From Sporolactobacillus mangiferae (GTDB lineage: Bacteria > Bacillota > Bacilli > Bacillales > Sporolactobacillaceae): a DNA stretch of 64,000 nucleotides. Position numbers and translations under genes: made by a program. The notes below the pieces were generated by a model that was not told the origin of the DNA, did no database searches, and was given only the letters and a program-made list of their open reading frames with translations. Below, piece by piece: positions 43,676-51,312 of the stretch (position 1 is the stretch's first letter; each line of letters opens with the position of its first letter). The stretch spans positions 1 to 64,000 of the forward strand of contig NZ_JAMAST010000003.1 of the NCBI RefSeq assembly GCF_023336505.1, read 5' to 3'.

Positions 43676-44668
43676 TTATTCGATCGGATCACGCTGCAGC
43701 ACAAGTGACGAACAGTGAATGCCGCCGCCCATTTTATTCAATTCATCAACCGGAATGGCGATCACTTCGATACCTGCTTTCTCAAGTGCCTCGATCGTTC
43801 GCACACCGCGTGAAGTAAACAGCACCTTCCCCGGTTCGAGGCAGAGCAAATTGGTCGTCATCGGCGGATCAAGCGGATCAGTGTAAATCAGCTGAACACC
43901 ACGCTTCTGCAGATCCTGCAGGAACCAGTGCGGCAAATTGGACGGATCGACGAGCGCTTTGTCCTTGTCCACCATATTAAATACTTCATCGAGGTGGATC
44001 ATGCTGGACGGAAGGTCGACGACAACAAGCTCCATCCCCTGCCATGAGAGAATCGCGCGCAGCTGATCGATGCCTTCCTGATTGACACGAATTGAGCGTC
44101 CGACCATCGCCGTTTTGCGGTCAAAGACCATGAAACTGCCGCCTTCAACAAAACCCCGGCCTTGAATCGATGCCAGTACCGGCATGCCGATTTGCGCGGC
44201 CGTCTTCAATGTCCGCAGCGTTTCACCATATCTGAACTTCAGCGCGAACCGAGCGAGAATCAGACCGCCCGGAATGACCATACCGACGTCACGGGCAAAC
44301 AGATTGTTCGTCAGCAATGCGTCATCCTCAATGATCGGAATGACGTCGACCCCCTCACGCTTCAGAACATCAGTCATCCGGTCATGCTGTTCCTGCATTT
44401 TCGCCAGATTAAGCGGTTCGTTGCTCAGGCAGTAGCTGATAATGCTGCCTTTTTCATCGCGAAGAATACGTGCGCCTGCCTCCGGTTCGAATTTTGCTTT
44501 ATTTAATTCCAGGATTTCATCACCCGGTCGGTGGACAAACACCTTCCTGACTTTTCCCACCGCATTGGTGTTGCCCCAGGATCCCGACCAGTATCTTTCA
44601 AGCAGTTCAGGCGTTTCAAACGAATCCTGAACGATGTTTTCATCAAGAAATTTATGCAATACAGACAT
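43676..44668 (-). CDS. Arginine deiminase / amidinotransferase superfamily enzyme
   Basis: 330-aa guanidino-modifying enzyme. Catalytic positions are present: D127 in LFARDVGMV, E175 in GFVEGGSFMVF, H225 in SSMIHLDEVF and the nucleophile C319 in GGGIHCSSLVL. It is shorter than classical arginine deiminases (about 410 aa) and longer than most dimethylarginine hydrolases. It probably converts arginine or a substituted guanidine to a ureido product, or hydrolyses it further. AAGGAGG precedes the ATG. It heads the operon with the RocB-like and ABC transporter genes. The missing ornithine carbamoyltransferase and carbamate kinase genes are notable. Confidence 0.85.
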   Translation of the reverse strand: MSVLHKFLDENIVQDSFETPELLERYWSGSWGNTNAVGKVRKVFVHRPGDEILELNKAKFEPEAGARILRDEKGSIISYCLSNEPLNLAKMQEQHDRMTDVLKREGVDVIPIIEDDALLTNNLFARDVGMVIPGGLILARFALKFRYGETLRTLKTAAQIGMPVLASIQGRGFVEGGSFMVFDRKTAMVGRSIRVNQEGIDQLRAILSWQGMELVVVDLPSSMIHLDEVFNMVDKDKALVDPSNLPHWFLQDLQKRGVQLIYTDPLDPPMTTNLLCLEPGKVLFTSRGVRTIEALEKAGIEVIAIPVDELNKMGGGIHCSSLVLQRDPIE

Positions 44669-44956
44669 GAAAGTCCCTCCTTGTCAGATTCCGCATCTAT
44701 CCACAGCCCCACTTGTGGAATAATTTCTCACATGATATGACCTGTTTCTATAATAATATAAAATTGCCGCCGTGAGCTTTTATTTTTTTTATGTAATGTA
44801 TTTAATAATCTGATTGTTCTGTTTAAATTATGTGACAGAACCGTTTTATTCTTTCGTGTTTTCAGGCTTTGACCGCCATTTTTGTCATACTGCTTCCCGT
44901 CATGTCAGATTTGCCGCAACAAATTTTTATGTTGGTCAGATTTTCTGACACATTAT

Positions 44957-44985
44957 TTGACGTGTTCTTTGCATTCGATTATGAT
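44957..44985 (+). promoter_or_regulatory. Sigma-A-type promoter for the riboswitch-controlled amidohydrolase
   Basis: TTGACG at 44957-44962, 17 bases, TATGAT at 44980-44985. Predicted start near 44992, about 20 bases before the purine aptamer. Confidence 0.75.
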
Positions 44986-45011
44986 TATCTTCGTAAACTT
45001 CATCCTTTCTG

Positions 45012-45118
45012 TTTTCGTATATCCTTAATAATACGGTTTAAGGGTTTCTACCTGGGAACCGTAAATTCCCGGCTACGAATGCTATGTACTGTGCATAGTG
45101 TTTCGTAGCCCTTTTTTT
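45012..45118 (+). ncRNA. Purine riboswitch, guanine type, with ON-switch terminator
   Basis: Aptamer 45012-45081. P1 is TTCGTA (45014-45019) with TACGAA (45074-45079). P2 is CCTTAA with TTAAGG and carries loop TAATACGG. J2/3 is TTTCTACC. P3 is TGGGAA with TTCCCG and has loop CCGTAAA. The two loops can make the usual GG/CC kiss. The specificity base in J3/1 is C (45073), meaning guanine rather than adenine. The terminator GGCTACGAA (45071-45079) ... TTCGTAGCC plus T7 (to 45118) uses the 3' strand of P1 as its 5' arm, so ligand binding should block the terminator and switch the gene on. Confidence 0.9.
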
Positions 45119-45181
45119 GTTCTGCCGCGCCCGGATCCATTGAAGGGCGTAACGGCAAACATGTAATTGGAGATGATATTG

Positions 45182-46519
45182 GTGGGGAGAATCATCATTA
45201 AAAACGCGGACTTAATCACGATGAATCAACACGGGACCATTGCGCGCGGTGATCTGGTCATCGCGGGTGACCGTATTCAATCCGTCGGCGCAAAGGCGGA
45301 ATCGAGGCCCGGTGACCGCGTGATCGACGGAACCGGGCGGACAGTCATCCCCGGGTTCATTCAGACACATATTCATCTTTGCCAGACGCTGTTCCGCGGC
45401 AAGGCGGATGATCTGGAACTGATGGACTGGCTGCGCGAGCGCATCTGGCCGCTTGAAGCGGCGCACGACAAGGAATCCATCTATCTGTCGGCACTGCTCG
45501 GAATCGGTGAGCTGATCGCTGGCGGATCGACGACCATTGTCGATATGGAAACCGTTCATCATACGAACGAAGCATTTCAGGCGATCGCGGAGAGCGGCAT
45601 CCGCGCGCTGTCTGGCAAGGTCATGATGGATAAAGGCAACGATGTTCCAGCCGGGTTGCATGAAAAAACAAGTGACTCCTTACAGGAAAGCGTCGACCTG
45701 CTTGAAAGGTGGAACGGCCATGGCAACGGCAGAATTCGTTATGCATTCGCCCCCCGTTTCGTCATTTCCTGCACCGAACCACTTCTGAAACAAGTGCGCG
45801 ATCTTGCCGATCACTATCAGGTGTTCGTTCATACGCATGCGTCTGAAAATCGCGGGGAGATTGAAATAGTCGAACATGATACCGGTATGCGGAATATTGT
45901 CTATCTGGACCATATTGGTCTGGCAAATAAACGGCTGATTCTCGCACACTGCATCTGGCTGAGTGAAGAAGAAAAAGAGATTATTCAAAAGCGCGGCGTT
46001 CATGTCAGCCATTGCCCGGGCTCCAATCTGAAGCTGGCCTCAGGCATTGCTCAAGTGCCGCAGATGGCGGCGATGGGCGTGAATCTTGGGCTGGGGGCAG
46101 ATGGCGCGCCATGCAACAATAATCTGGATATGTTCCAGGAAATGCGGCTTGCCGCGCTGATCCACAAGCCGGCCAATGGACCGACGGCGATGAACGCGCA
46201 TCAGGTTTTTCGCATGGCAACGATCGACGGAGCGCGGGCCGTCGGCCTGTCCGATGAAATCGGCAGCCTTGAACCTGGGAAAAAGGCAGATCTGGCCATT
46301 CTGAATCTCAATACCTTTCACTGCAATCCGATATACGGGACCGACCCGATTTCGCGGATCGTCTACTCGGCAATGAGTTCGGATGTCGAAACTACGATGA
46401 TCGACGGACGCATTGTGATGGAGAACAGGCGGATGAAAACCATTGATCAAACGTTTGTTTTACAAGAAGCTGAGATTGCTGTCGCGCGGCTGATGAAGCG
46501 TGCAGGCATTCAAGTCTGA
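45182..46519 (+). CDS. Amidohydrolase of the SsnA/AtzA/guanine deaminase group
   Basis: 445-aa metal-dependent deaminase. Metal ligands are in FIQTHIHLCQT (H63, H65), VHTHASE, ILAHCIWL and GLGADGAPCNN. Relatives deaminate guanine, 8-oxoguanine, 5'-deoxyadenosine/methylthioadenosine or triazines. The guanine-type riboswitch directly upstream favours guanine or a related oxopurine. The start is unclear: GTG at 45182 fits the Shine-Dalgarno GGAGATGAT best, and a TTG three bases earlier is also possible. It is divergent from the arginine-related operon. A weak terminator hairpin (46536-46562) follows. Confidence 0.83.
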   Translation: MGRIIIKNADLITMNQHGTIARGDLVIAGDRIQSVGAKAESRPGDRVIDGTGRTVIPGFIQTHIHLCQTLFRGKADDLELMDWLRERIWPLEAAHDKESIYLSALLGIGELIAGGSTTIVDMETVHHTNEAFQAIAESGIRALSGKVMMDKGNDVPAGLHEKTSDSLQESVDLLERWNGHGNGRIRYAFAPRFVISCTEPLLKQVRDLADHYQVFVHTHASENRGEIEIVEHDTGMRNIVYLDHIGLANKRLILAHCIWLSEEEKEIIQKRGVHVSHCPGSNLKLASGIAQVPQMAAMGVNLGLGADGAPCNNNLDMFQEMRLAALIHKPANGPTAMNAHQVFRMATIDGARAVGLSDEIGSLEPGKKADLAILNLNTFHCNPIYGTDPISRIVYSAMSSDVETTMIDGRIVMENRRMKTIDQTFVLQEAEIAVARLMKRAGIQV

Positions 46520-46535
46520 CACAGGGTACGAGAAT

Positions 46536-46562
46536 GCGGGGCGATGTGCCCGTGTTTTTTTA
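46536..46562 (+). terminator. Probable terminator of the amidohydrolase gene
   Basis: Short stem GCGGG...CCCGT followed by a run of seven or more T, 17 bases past the stop codon. Confidence 0.6.
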
Positions 46563-46606
46563 CACTGGTAAGTATAAAAAATAAAAGATTCAAGGAAATG
46601 AATGTA

Positions 46607-46663
46607 AGTGCTACTAAGGCTTCGCCTTCGCCAGTGGCTTGGCGCAGCCAAGTTTTCTAATTT
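46607..46663 (+). repeat. Dispersed palindromic repeat, copy R2
   Basis: About 55 bases, AGTGCTACTA ... CTTCGCCTTCGCCAGTGGCTTGG ... TTTTCTAATT (parts shown). It is less conserved than R1 and R3 at its left end but shares CCTTCGCCAG, GGCTTGG and TTTTCTAAT in the same order and spacing. Confidence 0.75.
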
Positions 46664-46734
46664 GTGGATGGGGTTCGGCTGAGGTGACTCTCTTCATCAG
46701 AATATTGTTACAGCCTTGCGGATCAAGTTACGTG

Positions 46735-47133
46735 TTCGGCTGAAGTTCTGCGGTGTTCGGTCCAACTTTTCCTCGGTTCGGTTGAAGTTCTGCGGTGTTC
46801 GGTTCAACTTTTCCTCGGTTCGGCTGAAGTTCTGTGGTGTTCGGTCCAACTTTTCTACGGTTCGGCTGAAATTCTGCGGTGTTCGGTTCAACTTTTCTAC
46901 GGTTCGGCTGAAGTTCTGCGGTGTTCGGTTCAACTTTTCTACGGTTCGGTTAAAATTCTGTGGTGTTCGGTTCAACTTTTCTACGGTTCGACTGAAATTC
47001 TGTGGCGTTCGGTTCAACTTTTCTACGGCTCGGTTAAAATTCTGCGGTGTTCGGTTCAACTTTTCTACGGTTCGGCTGAAATTCTGTGGCGTTCGGTTCA
47101 ACTTTTCTACGGTTCGGTTGAAGTTTCCCTTGG
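46735..47133. repeat. TTCG array C: 19 units of exactly 21 nt in strict alternation
   Basis: Nineteen consecutive 21-base units with no length change. Odd units resemble TTCGGCTGAAGTTCTG-CGGTG and even units TTCGGTTCAACTTTTC-TACGG, giving a 42-base dimer period. The GAAGTT of one type can pair with AACTTT of the other, so a transcript could form a chain of small hairpins. Because every unit is 7 codons long, open frames of 134 and 152 codons appear on both strands; I do not take them as genes. It lies between the amidohydrolase gene and sodA. Confidence 0.93.
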
Positions 47134-47290
47134 GTTGGCCGCATCTCCCAATTTGGATCCATCTGCTCGATTAATCATGTATTTCGCGTATAGAAGTGCG
47201 GCTTTTGAGGCATATTAATTGATTAGGGTACCCATTTTCTGATTCAATAGAATTGGGGTCGGCAATGATTTTGGTAAAAGGAGGATTTTA

Positions 47291-47923
47291 ATGAGTCATT
47301 TTGAACTGCCTGCACTCGAATTTGCTCCCGATGCTCTGGAACCGTACATTGACAAGCAAACGATGCTGATTCATCACGATAAGCACCATCAGACCTATGT
47401 GACGAACCTGAATGCAGCCCTTGATAAGCACCCGGAACTTGAACACCGTTCGCTGACCGACTTAGTCGCGCATTTGGATAAGGTGCCCGAGGATATTCGG
47501 ACGGCGGTGCGTAACAACGCCGGTGGCCATTATAATCACAGCTTCTTCTGGAAGGTACTGATTCCCGGCGGATCACAGGAACCTGCCGGTGCTCTGGCGG
47601 AAGCCATCGACAAACAGCTCGGTGGATTCGACAAATTCAAGGAAGCCTTCACGAATGCGGCAACCGGACAGTTTGGCTCTGGATGGGCCTGGCTGGCCGT
47701 CGATAAACTCAACGTTCTGAAAGTCACCAACACACCAAATCAGGATAGTCCGCTCATGGACGGCGCCACCCCGCTGCTTGGTCTCGATGTCTGGGAACAC
47801 GCTTATTATCTCAAATACCAGAATCGGCGGCCCGAGTATGTGAAAAGCTTTTTCAGCTTAATCAACTGGGACTTCGTCTCTGATGTTTATAACAAGACAC
47901 TCGCGACAAAGACTGTTCTTTAA
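47291..47923 (+). CDS. sodA: Superoxide dismutase, Mn/Fe family
   Basis: 210-aa superoxide dismutase. Ligand-bearing motifs are [21 protein letters not shown] and [19 protein letters not shown]. The GSGWAWL segment and length are typical of the Mn enzyme of Bacilli. AAAAGGAGG precedes the ATG. It detoxifies superoxide in the cytoplasm. Single gene with a strong terminator. Confidence 0.97.
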   Translation: MSHFELPALEFAPDALEPYIDKQTMLIHHDKHHQTYVTNLNAALDKHPELEHRSLTDLVAHLDKVPEDIRTAVRNNAGGHYNHSFFWKVLIPGGSQEPAGALAEAIDKQLGGFDKFKEAFTNAATGQFGSGWAWLAVDKLNVLKVTNTPNQDSPLMDGATPLLGLDVWEHAYYLKYQNRRPEYVKSFFSLINWDFVSDVYNKTLATKTVL

Positions 47924-47927
47924 CAAG

Positions 47928-47958
47928 AATCCCGAAGCGGTTTGTGCGCTTCGGGATT
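47928..47958 (+). terminator. Terminator of sodA
   Basis: AATCCCGAAGCG ... CGCTTCGGGATT perfect 12-base stem, seven-base loop, then TTC. Confidence 0.85.
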
Positions 47959-48046
47959 TCTGCGCCTGTCTGATTTGGGCAGGCGGATATCTGTCCGAAT
48001 AAAATGAAGAGCTGATTTGTTTCAGTTCACCAAGGAGGCTCAGGTG

Positions 48047-48298
48047 ATGAATGACGGATTGGGACTGGTCACGATCGAAGTATGCGATTACGGATCGCTG
48101 ACCGTCCAGCACCTGGAAAAAATAGCCCGCCACCCGGAAGTGGCGGTCATGAACTACGACTGTCTGAACGTCTGCGGCATGTGCAGTCTGAAACCTTTTG
48201 CGATCGTCAACGGTCATCGCGTATTCGCCAATACAATTGACGCCTGCCTGGAAAAAATTGAAGCCCGTGTTCATGAGGAACTCGCCCAGCTTCAATAA
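48047..48298 (+). CDS. DUF1450 family protein (YuzB-like)
   Basis: 83-aa protein with four cysteines. The family core is EVCDYG, then NYDCLNVCGMCSLKPFAIVNG. DUF1450 proteins are small and Bacillales-specific, of unknown role, and their Cys pattern suggests metal or Fe-S binding. I chose ATG at 48047, eight bases after AAGGAGG; a GTG just before it is possible. Its end overlaps the convergent lactonase gene by 7 bases. Confidence 0.82.
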   Translation: MNDGLGLVTIEVCDYGSLTVQHLEKIARHPEVAVMNYDCLNVCGMCSLKPFAIVNGHRVFANTIDACLEKIEARVHEELAQLQ

Positions 48299-49335
48299 TG
48301 AAGGAATTTCACACAGACCGCGTCCGCAACGGCAAGTACTGACGATTGCGCATGCAGGCGTCCTGTGACAGTATCGCGTTCAAAAAGCACGAGATTTCCT
48401 GAATTCTGGTTGGCAACGAGCAGGAATTGTCCGCTCGGATCGATTTCAAAATCGCGCGGCCAGTCTCCCATAGTCGCCACGTGTTCGATCAATGCCAGCT
48501 TTCCATTCTCCTCACCAACTTGAAAAACAGCGATACTGTTATGCCCGCGGTTCGATACATAAACGAAACGGCCGTCAGCGCTGATTTTAATCGCCGCACC
48601 CTGACTGTGTCCAGTGTAGCCTGCAGGCAGCGCGCTGATCGTCTGAAAAGCTGTAAAAGCGCCGCGATCCGCGTCAAAACGAAGAGCCACAACTTCCGAA
48701 CTGAGCTCGGTCATCACATAGGCGTACGGAGCGTTCGGATGGAACGCGAGATGGCGCGGACCCGAACCCTGCTTAAAAATCAGCGTGTTTTGTTCCACCC
48801 ATTGTCCTTCCGACAAATCATAAGTGGTGAGCGCGTCCAGACCGAGATCGACCGTTACCACAAAGCGCTCATCCGGTGTAAAGCCGGTGAAATGGACATG
48901 TGGCTCTTCCTGACGCTCAGAGAGTGCTTCAGAACCCTGGTGTTTCACGTCCGCCATCAGGCGGACCCCTTTTCCTGAATTCGCTTTATAAAGTGCCGCG
49001 GTGCCGCGGTGATAGTTGGCATCCAGAATGTGTGTGCCGGCCTGGTCGACAGCGACATAGCAGGGGGGTGCGCCTTCGCTGAGGTGTGCGCCGATGTACT
49101 CCAATTCACCGGATGCACCAACGGTAAAAGCGCCCACGCCTCCAGTTGACTCTTTTTTTTCGACTGAATAGAGATGACGGTTATCCGAACTGAGGGTCAG
49201 ATAAGTGGGGTTGTCCACTTTGGCCGCAACGCGCAATTCAGAAAGTTCCTTTCGCTCCGTGTTCAGAACAAATGAGTAGATTCCTTCGCTTGTTCCTTTC
49301 GTATAAGTGCCGATGTAGCCTTTAAATTGGCTCAT
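48292..49335 (-). CDS. Lactonase family beta-propeller protein (6-phosphogluconolactonase type)
   Basis: 347-aa seven-bladed beta-propeller (Lactonase, PF10282; YkgB-like). Repeated motifs include YSVEKKEST, LAFHPNAPYAYV and DGRFVYVSNRGHNSIAVF. Members hydrolyse 6-phosphogluconolactone in the pentose phosphate path. I chose ATG at 49335, eight bases after GGAGG. It may be co-transcribed with the membrane protein gene upstream (27-base gap). Confidence 0.9.
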   Translation of the reverse strand: MSQFKGYIGTYTKGTSEGIYSFVLNTERKELSELRVAAKVDNPTYLTLSSDNRHLYSVEKKESTGGVGAFTVGASGELEYIGAHLSEGAPPCYVAVDQAGTHILDANYHRGTAALYKANSGKGVRLMADVKHQGSEALSERQEEPHVHFTGFTPDERFVVTVDLGLDALTTYDLSEGQWVEQNTLIFKQGSGPRHLAFHPNAPYAYVMTELSSEVVALRFDADRGAFTAFQTISALPAGYTGHSQGAAIKISADGRFVYVSNRGHNSIAVFQVGEENGKLALIEHVATMGDWPRDFEIDPSGQFLLVANQNSGNLVLFERDTVTGRLHAQSSVLAVADAVCVKFLHY

Positions 49336-49362
49336 AAGGCATGCCTCCAATTATATTGATAA

Positions 49363-50211
49363 TCACGACCGCCTTATCCATGCCGCAACCGCAAAGATCA
49401 CCCGACTGAGACACCAGACAAGCAGTGAAAAAAAGATGGCAACACTTAGCATGACCATCAGAATAAAATTCAGACGGCCGATCCAAAACATCATCTGTCC
49501 ACGCAGGCTTGGATCAAGGATCGTGCCGAGCACATTAATAAAAAGCAGAAAAGCAAACAGTGCTGTCGCGCCACTTCGCGCACCGCTGATGTCTTCCTGG
49601 CTCAGCGACATACGCGAAGCGATACACAGAGAAAGCGTAAGAAACAGCCAGTAGTTCAGGCTGGCTGCGTTTGCAGGAACCAGAAGTTTTTGAAAAACAG
49701 CGATCACCGACTTGCCGAGCAGCAGCCACGATGACAGATCAAAAATTGAGAAAAGGCGGGATGTGTCCGAAAAATTAATCAGATCGGCGGAGAGATTCGG
49801 CACGAGCCAGCGAGCGCAAAGCGCGATGGCCAGACTGCCACCGATAATCGGCGCGACACCAATGAACAGATTGCCAATCCGCTGATACATACTGTTTGGA
49901 TTATAGGCATGGCGGACGTAGCCCATCGTTCCTCCTGCATCGACTGCCTGAAGCAGTTTGATTTCGATCACACGATGGCGGAAAACAAGGCACATGGCTG
50001 CATGGCTCAATTCATGAATCGGAGTGCCAAGCCATGCAGTGACATAAATGCCGCCCATCCCGAACACGCTCACAATCCGGGCATTGGCCTGACGCTCAAG
50101 GAAACCGAGCACAAAACCGCCCAGCACGATCCCGCCAAGCAGAGACACAAATTGCGAAACCGTGAGCACAACCGTTTTCAGGGTAATAATCAGCCATGGC
50201 ACCAGATCCAT
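49363..50211 (-). CDS. Membrane protein with HEXXH motif (M50-like)
   Basis: 282-aa integral membrane protein with about six hydrophobic segments. H66-E-L-S-H70 lies in LGTPIHELSHAAMCLVF, at the end of a membrane segment as in site-2-type (M50) proteases or chaperone-like zincins. A later GNLFIGVAPIIGG resembles the second conserved region of that group. I do not recognise the exact family. It lies 3 bases after a nitroreductase gene, so the two are probably co-transcribed. Confidence 0.7.
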   Translation of the reverse strand: MDLVPWLIITLKTVVLTVSQFVSLLGGIVLGGFVLGFLERQANARIVSVFGMGGIYVTAWLGTPIHELSHAAMCLVFRHRVIEIKLLQAVDAGGTMGYVRHAYNPNSMYQRIGNLFIGVAPIIGGSLAIALCARWLVPNLSADLINFSDTSRLFSIFDLSSWLLLGKSVIAVFQKLLVPANAASLNYWLFLTLSLCIASRMSLSQEDISGARSGATALFAFLLFINVLGTILDPSLRGQMMFWIGRLNFILMVMLSVAIFFSLLVWCLSRVIFAVAAWIRRS

Positions 50212-50214
50212 CGA

Positions 50215-50955
50215 TCAGCGCCTGCCCAGGTGCTGTTTTTCGAGAAAAGGCTTCAGAGCCATTCTCGCGGGCAGGCCAAGACCCCGGGTAATTTGTCCGG
50301 TCCAGGTTTCCTTGCGCTGTCCGCCGCTGCGAGTGTGGTAATATTCCTCGATTCTGCGGTCGTACTCGTTTAATTCTTCGTTGCGGGATTCCGCATTATA
50401 TTGATTTTTATGAAAAATACTGGTGCGAGGCAGACGCGGCTTTTTCTCCGGACGCTGGTCCGGATAGCCGACCGCGAGTCCAAACACGGGAAAAGTATAC
50501 TCAGGAAGTTTCAGCAATTTCGCCGTCCGGTCGATATCACGCTGAATACTGCCAATATAGCAGATGCCAAGACCCATTGATTCAGCTGCGACTGCCATGT
50601 TCTGGGCGGCGAATGCCGCGTCGCCAAGTGCCACAATCAGCCTCTGGGTCGTGTCCAAAACCGCGGTATCCGCTCCGTTCTGATCACCGATGGTCTTGTT
50701 GCGGTATTGATCAGCAACAAAAACGAAGAAGTAGCCGTTTTCATCGACATAAGGCTGATCGGATATTTCACTCAGCTGTTTTTTTATCGACGGATCTTCA
50801 ACGCCGATAATTGAATAAGACTGGGTAAAGCTTGACGTAGACGCAGCTTGCGCACAGGCCACAAGCAGGTTTATCTGATCATCCGTTAACGGTTGTTTTT
50901 TGAATTTCCGAATAGAGCGGTGGTTTAGCAGCAGCTCAATCGTTGCATTTTGCAT
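50215..50955 (-). CDS. NfsA-type NADPH-dependent nitroreductase / flavin reductase
   Basis: 246-aa FMN oxidoreductase. The N-terminus LLNHRSIRKFKKQPL has the FMN phosphate-binding arginines. GDAAFAAQNMAVAAESMGLGICYIGSI and VFGLAVGYPDQRPEKKPRLP follow, then the NfsA-specific tail. It reduces quinones, nitro compounds or FMN. I chose ATG at 50955 over an upstream extension, on the basis of a GGGAG site. Confidence 0.92.
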   Translation of the reverse strand: MQNATIELLLNHRSIRKFKKQPLTDDQINLLVACAQAASTSSFTQSYSIIGVEDPSIKKQLSEISDQPYVDENGYFFVFVADQYRNKTIGDQNGADTAVLDTTQRLIVALGDAAFAAQNMAVAAESMGLGICYIGSIQRDIDRTAKLLKLPEYTFPVFGLAVGYPDQRPEKKPRLPRTSIFHKNQYNAESRNEELNEYDRRIEEYYHTRSGGQRKETWTGQITRGLGLPARMALKPFLEKQHLGRR

Positions 50956-51099
50956 GAATCCAAGTCTCCCTTGCAAAGAAATCTTTTTTCTCATTATACG
51001 TGATTCAGCTTCGAGCTGCATGAATGAGGCATTGGAGAGGTCTCAGCTGCGAAAAAACAACGGATTGTGTCATGAACAAGCGTAAATCAGCGGAGTCCG
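50956..51099. other. Leader region of the nitroreductase gene
   Basis: Short AT-rich stretch between array D and the nitroreductase start, presumably with its promoter. No gene or RNA motif seen. Confidence 0.35.
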
Positions 51100-51237
51100 G
51101 TCGAATAATTTCCACTACTTCGTTACGAATTCGACGGTTCGTTTCTGTTTTTCAGCGGTTCGTTACGAGTGTAGCGATTCGTTTCTAATTTCCATTACTT
51201 CGTTATGAATTCGACGGTTCTTTACTAATTTCCCAGA
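51100..51237. repeat. TTCG array D: alternating 19- and 21-nt units
   Basis: Six to seven units. TTCGTTACGAATTCGACGG (19 nt) and its variants alternate with TTCGTTTCTAATTTCC-type units (21 nt), giving a 40-base dimer period. It belongs to the TTCGTTAC subtype seen in array A. It lies between the ppaC terminator and the nitroreductase gene. Confidence 0.82.
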
Positions 51238-51272
51238 AGACACCAGCATTCTATAATTTCCGGACGCTAAAA

Positions 51273-51298
51273 AAGCAGAGGGATACACCCCTCTGCTT
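51273..51298 (-). terminator. Terminator of ppaC
   Basis: AAGCAGAGGG ... CCCTCTGCTT stem, followed on the minus strand by TTTTTT-like sequence, 15 bases past the stop codon. Confidence 0.88.
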
Positions 51299-51312
51299 CC
51301 GGTTTGATTCGC

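Noticed and set aside
45012-45081. Adenine riboswitch or 2'-deoxyguanosine riboswitch
   Set aside because: The specificity base is C (45073), not T, and the J2/3 T (45049) that changes in deoxyguanosine switches is the standard one.
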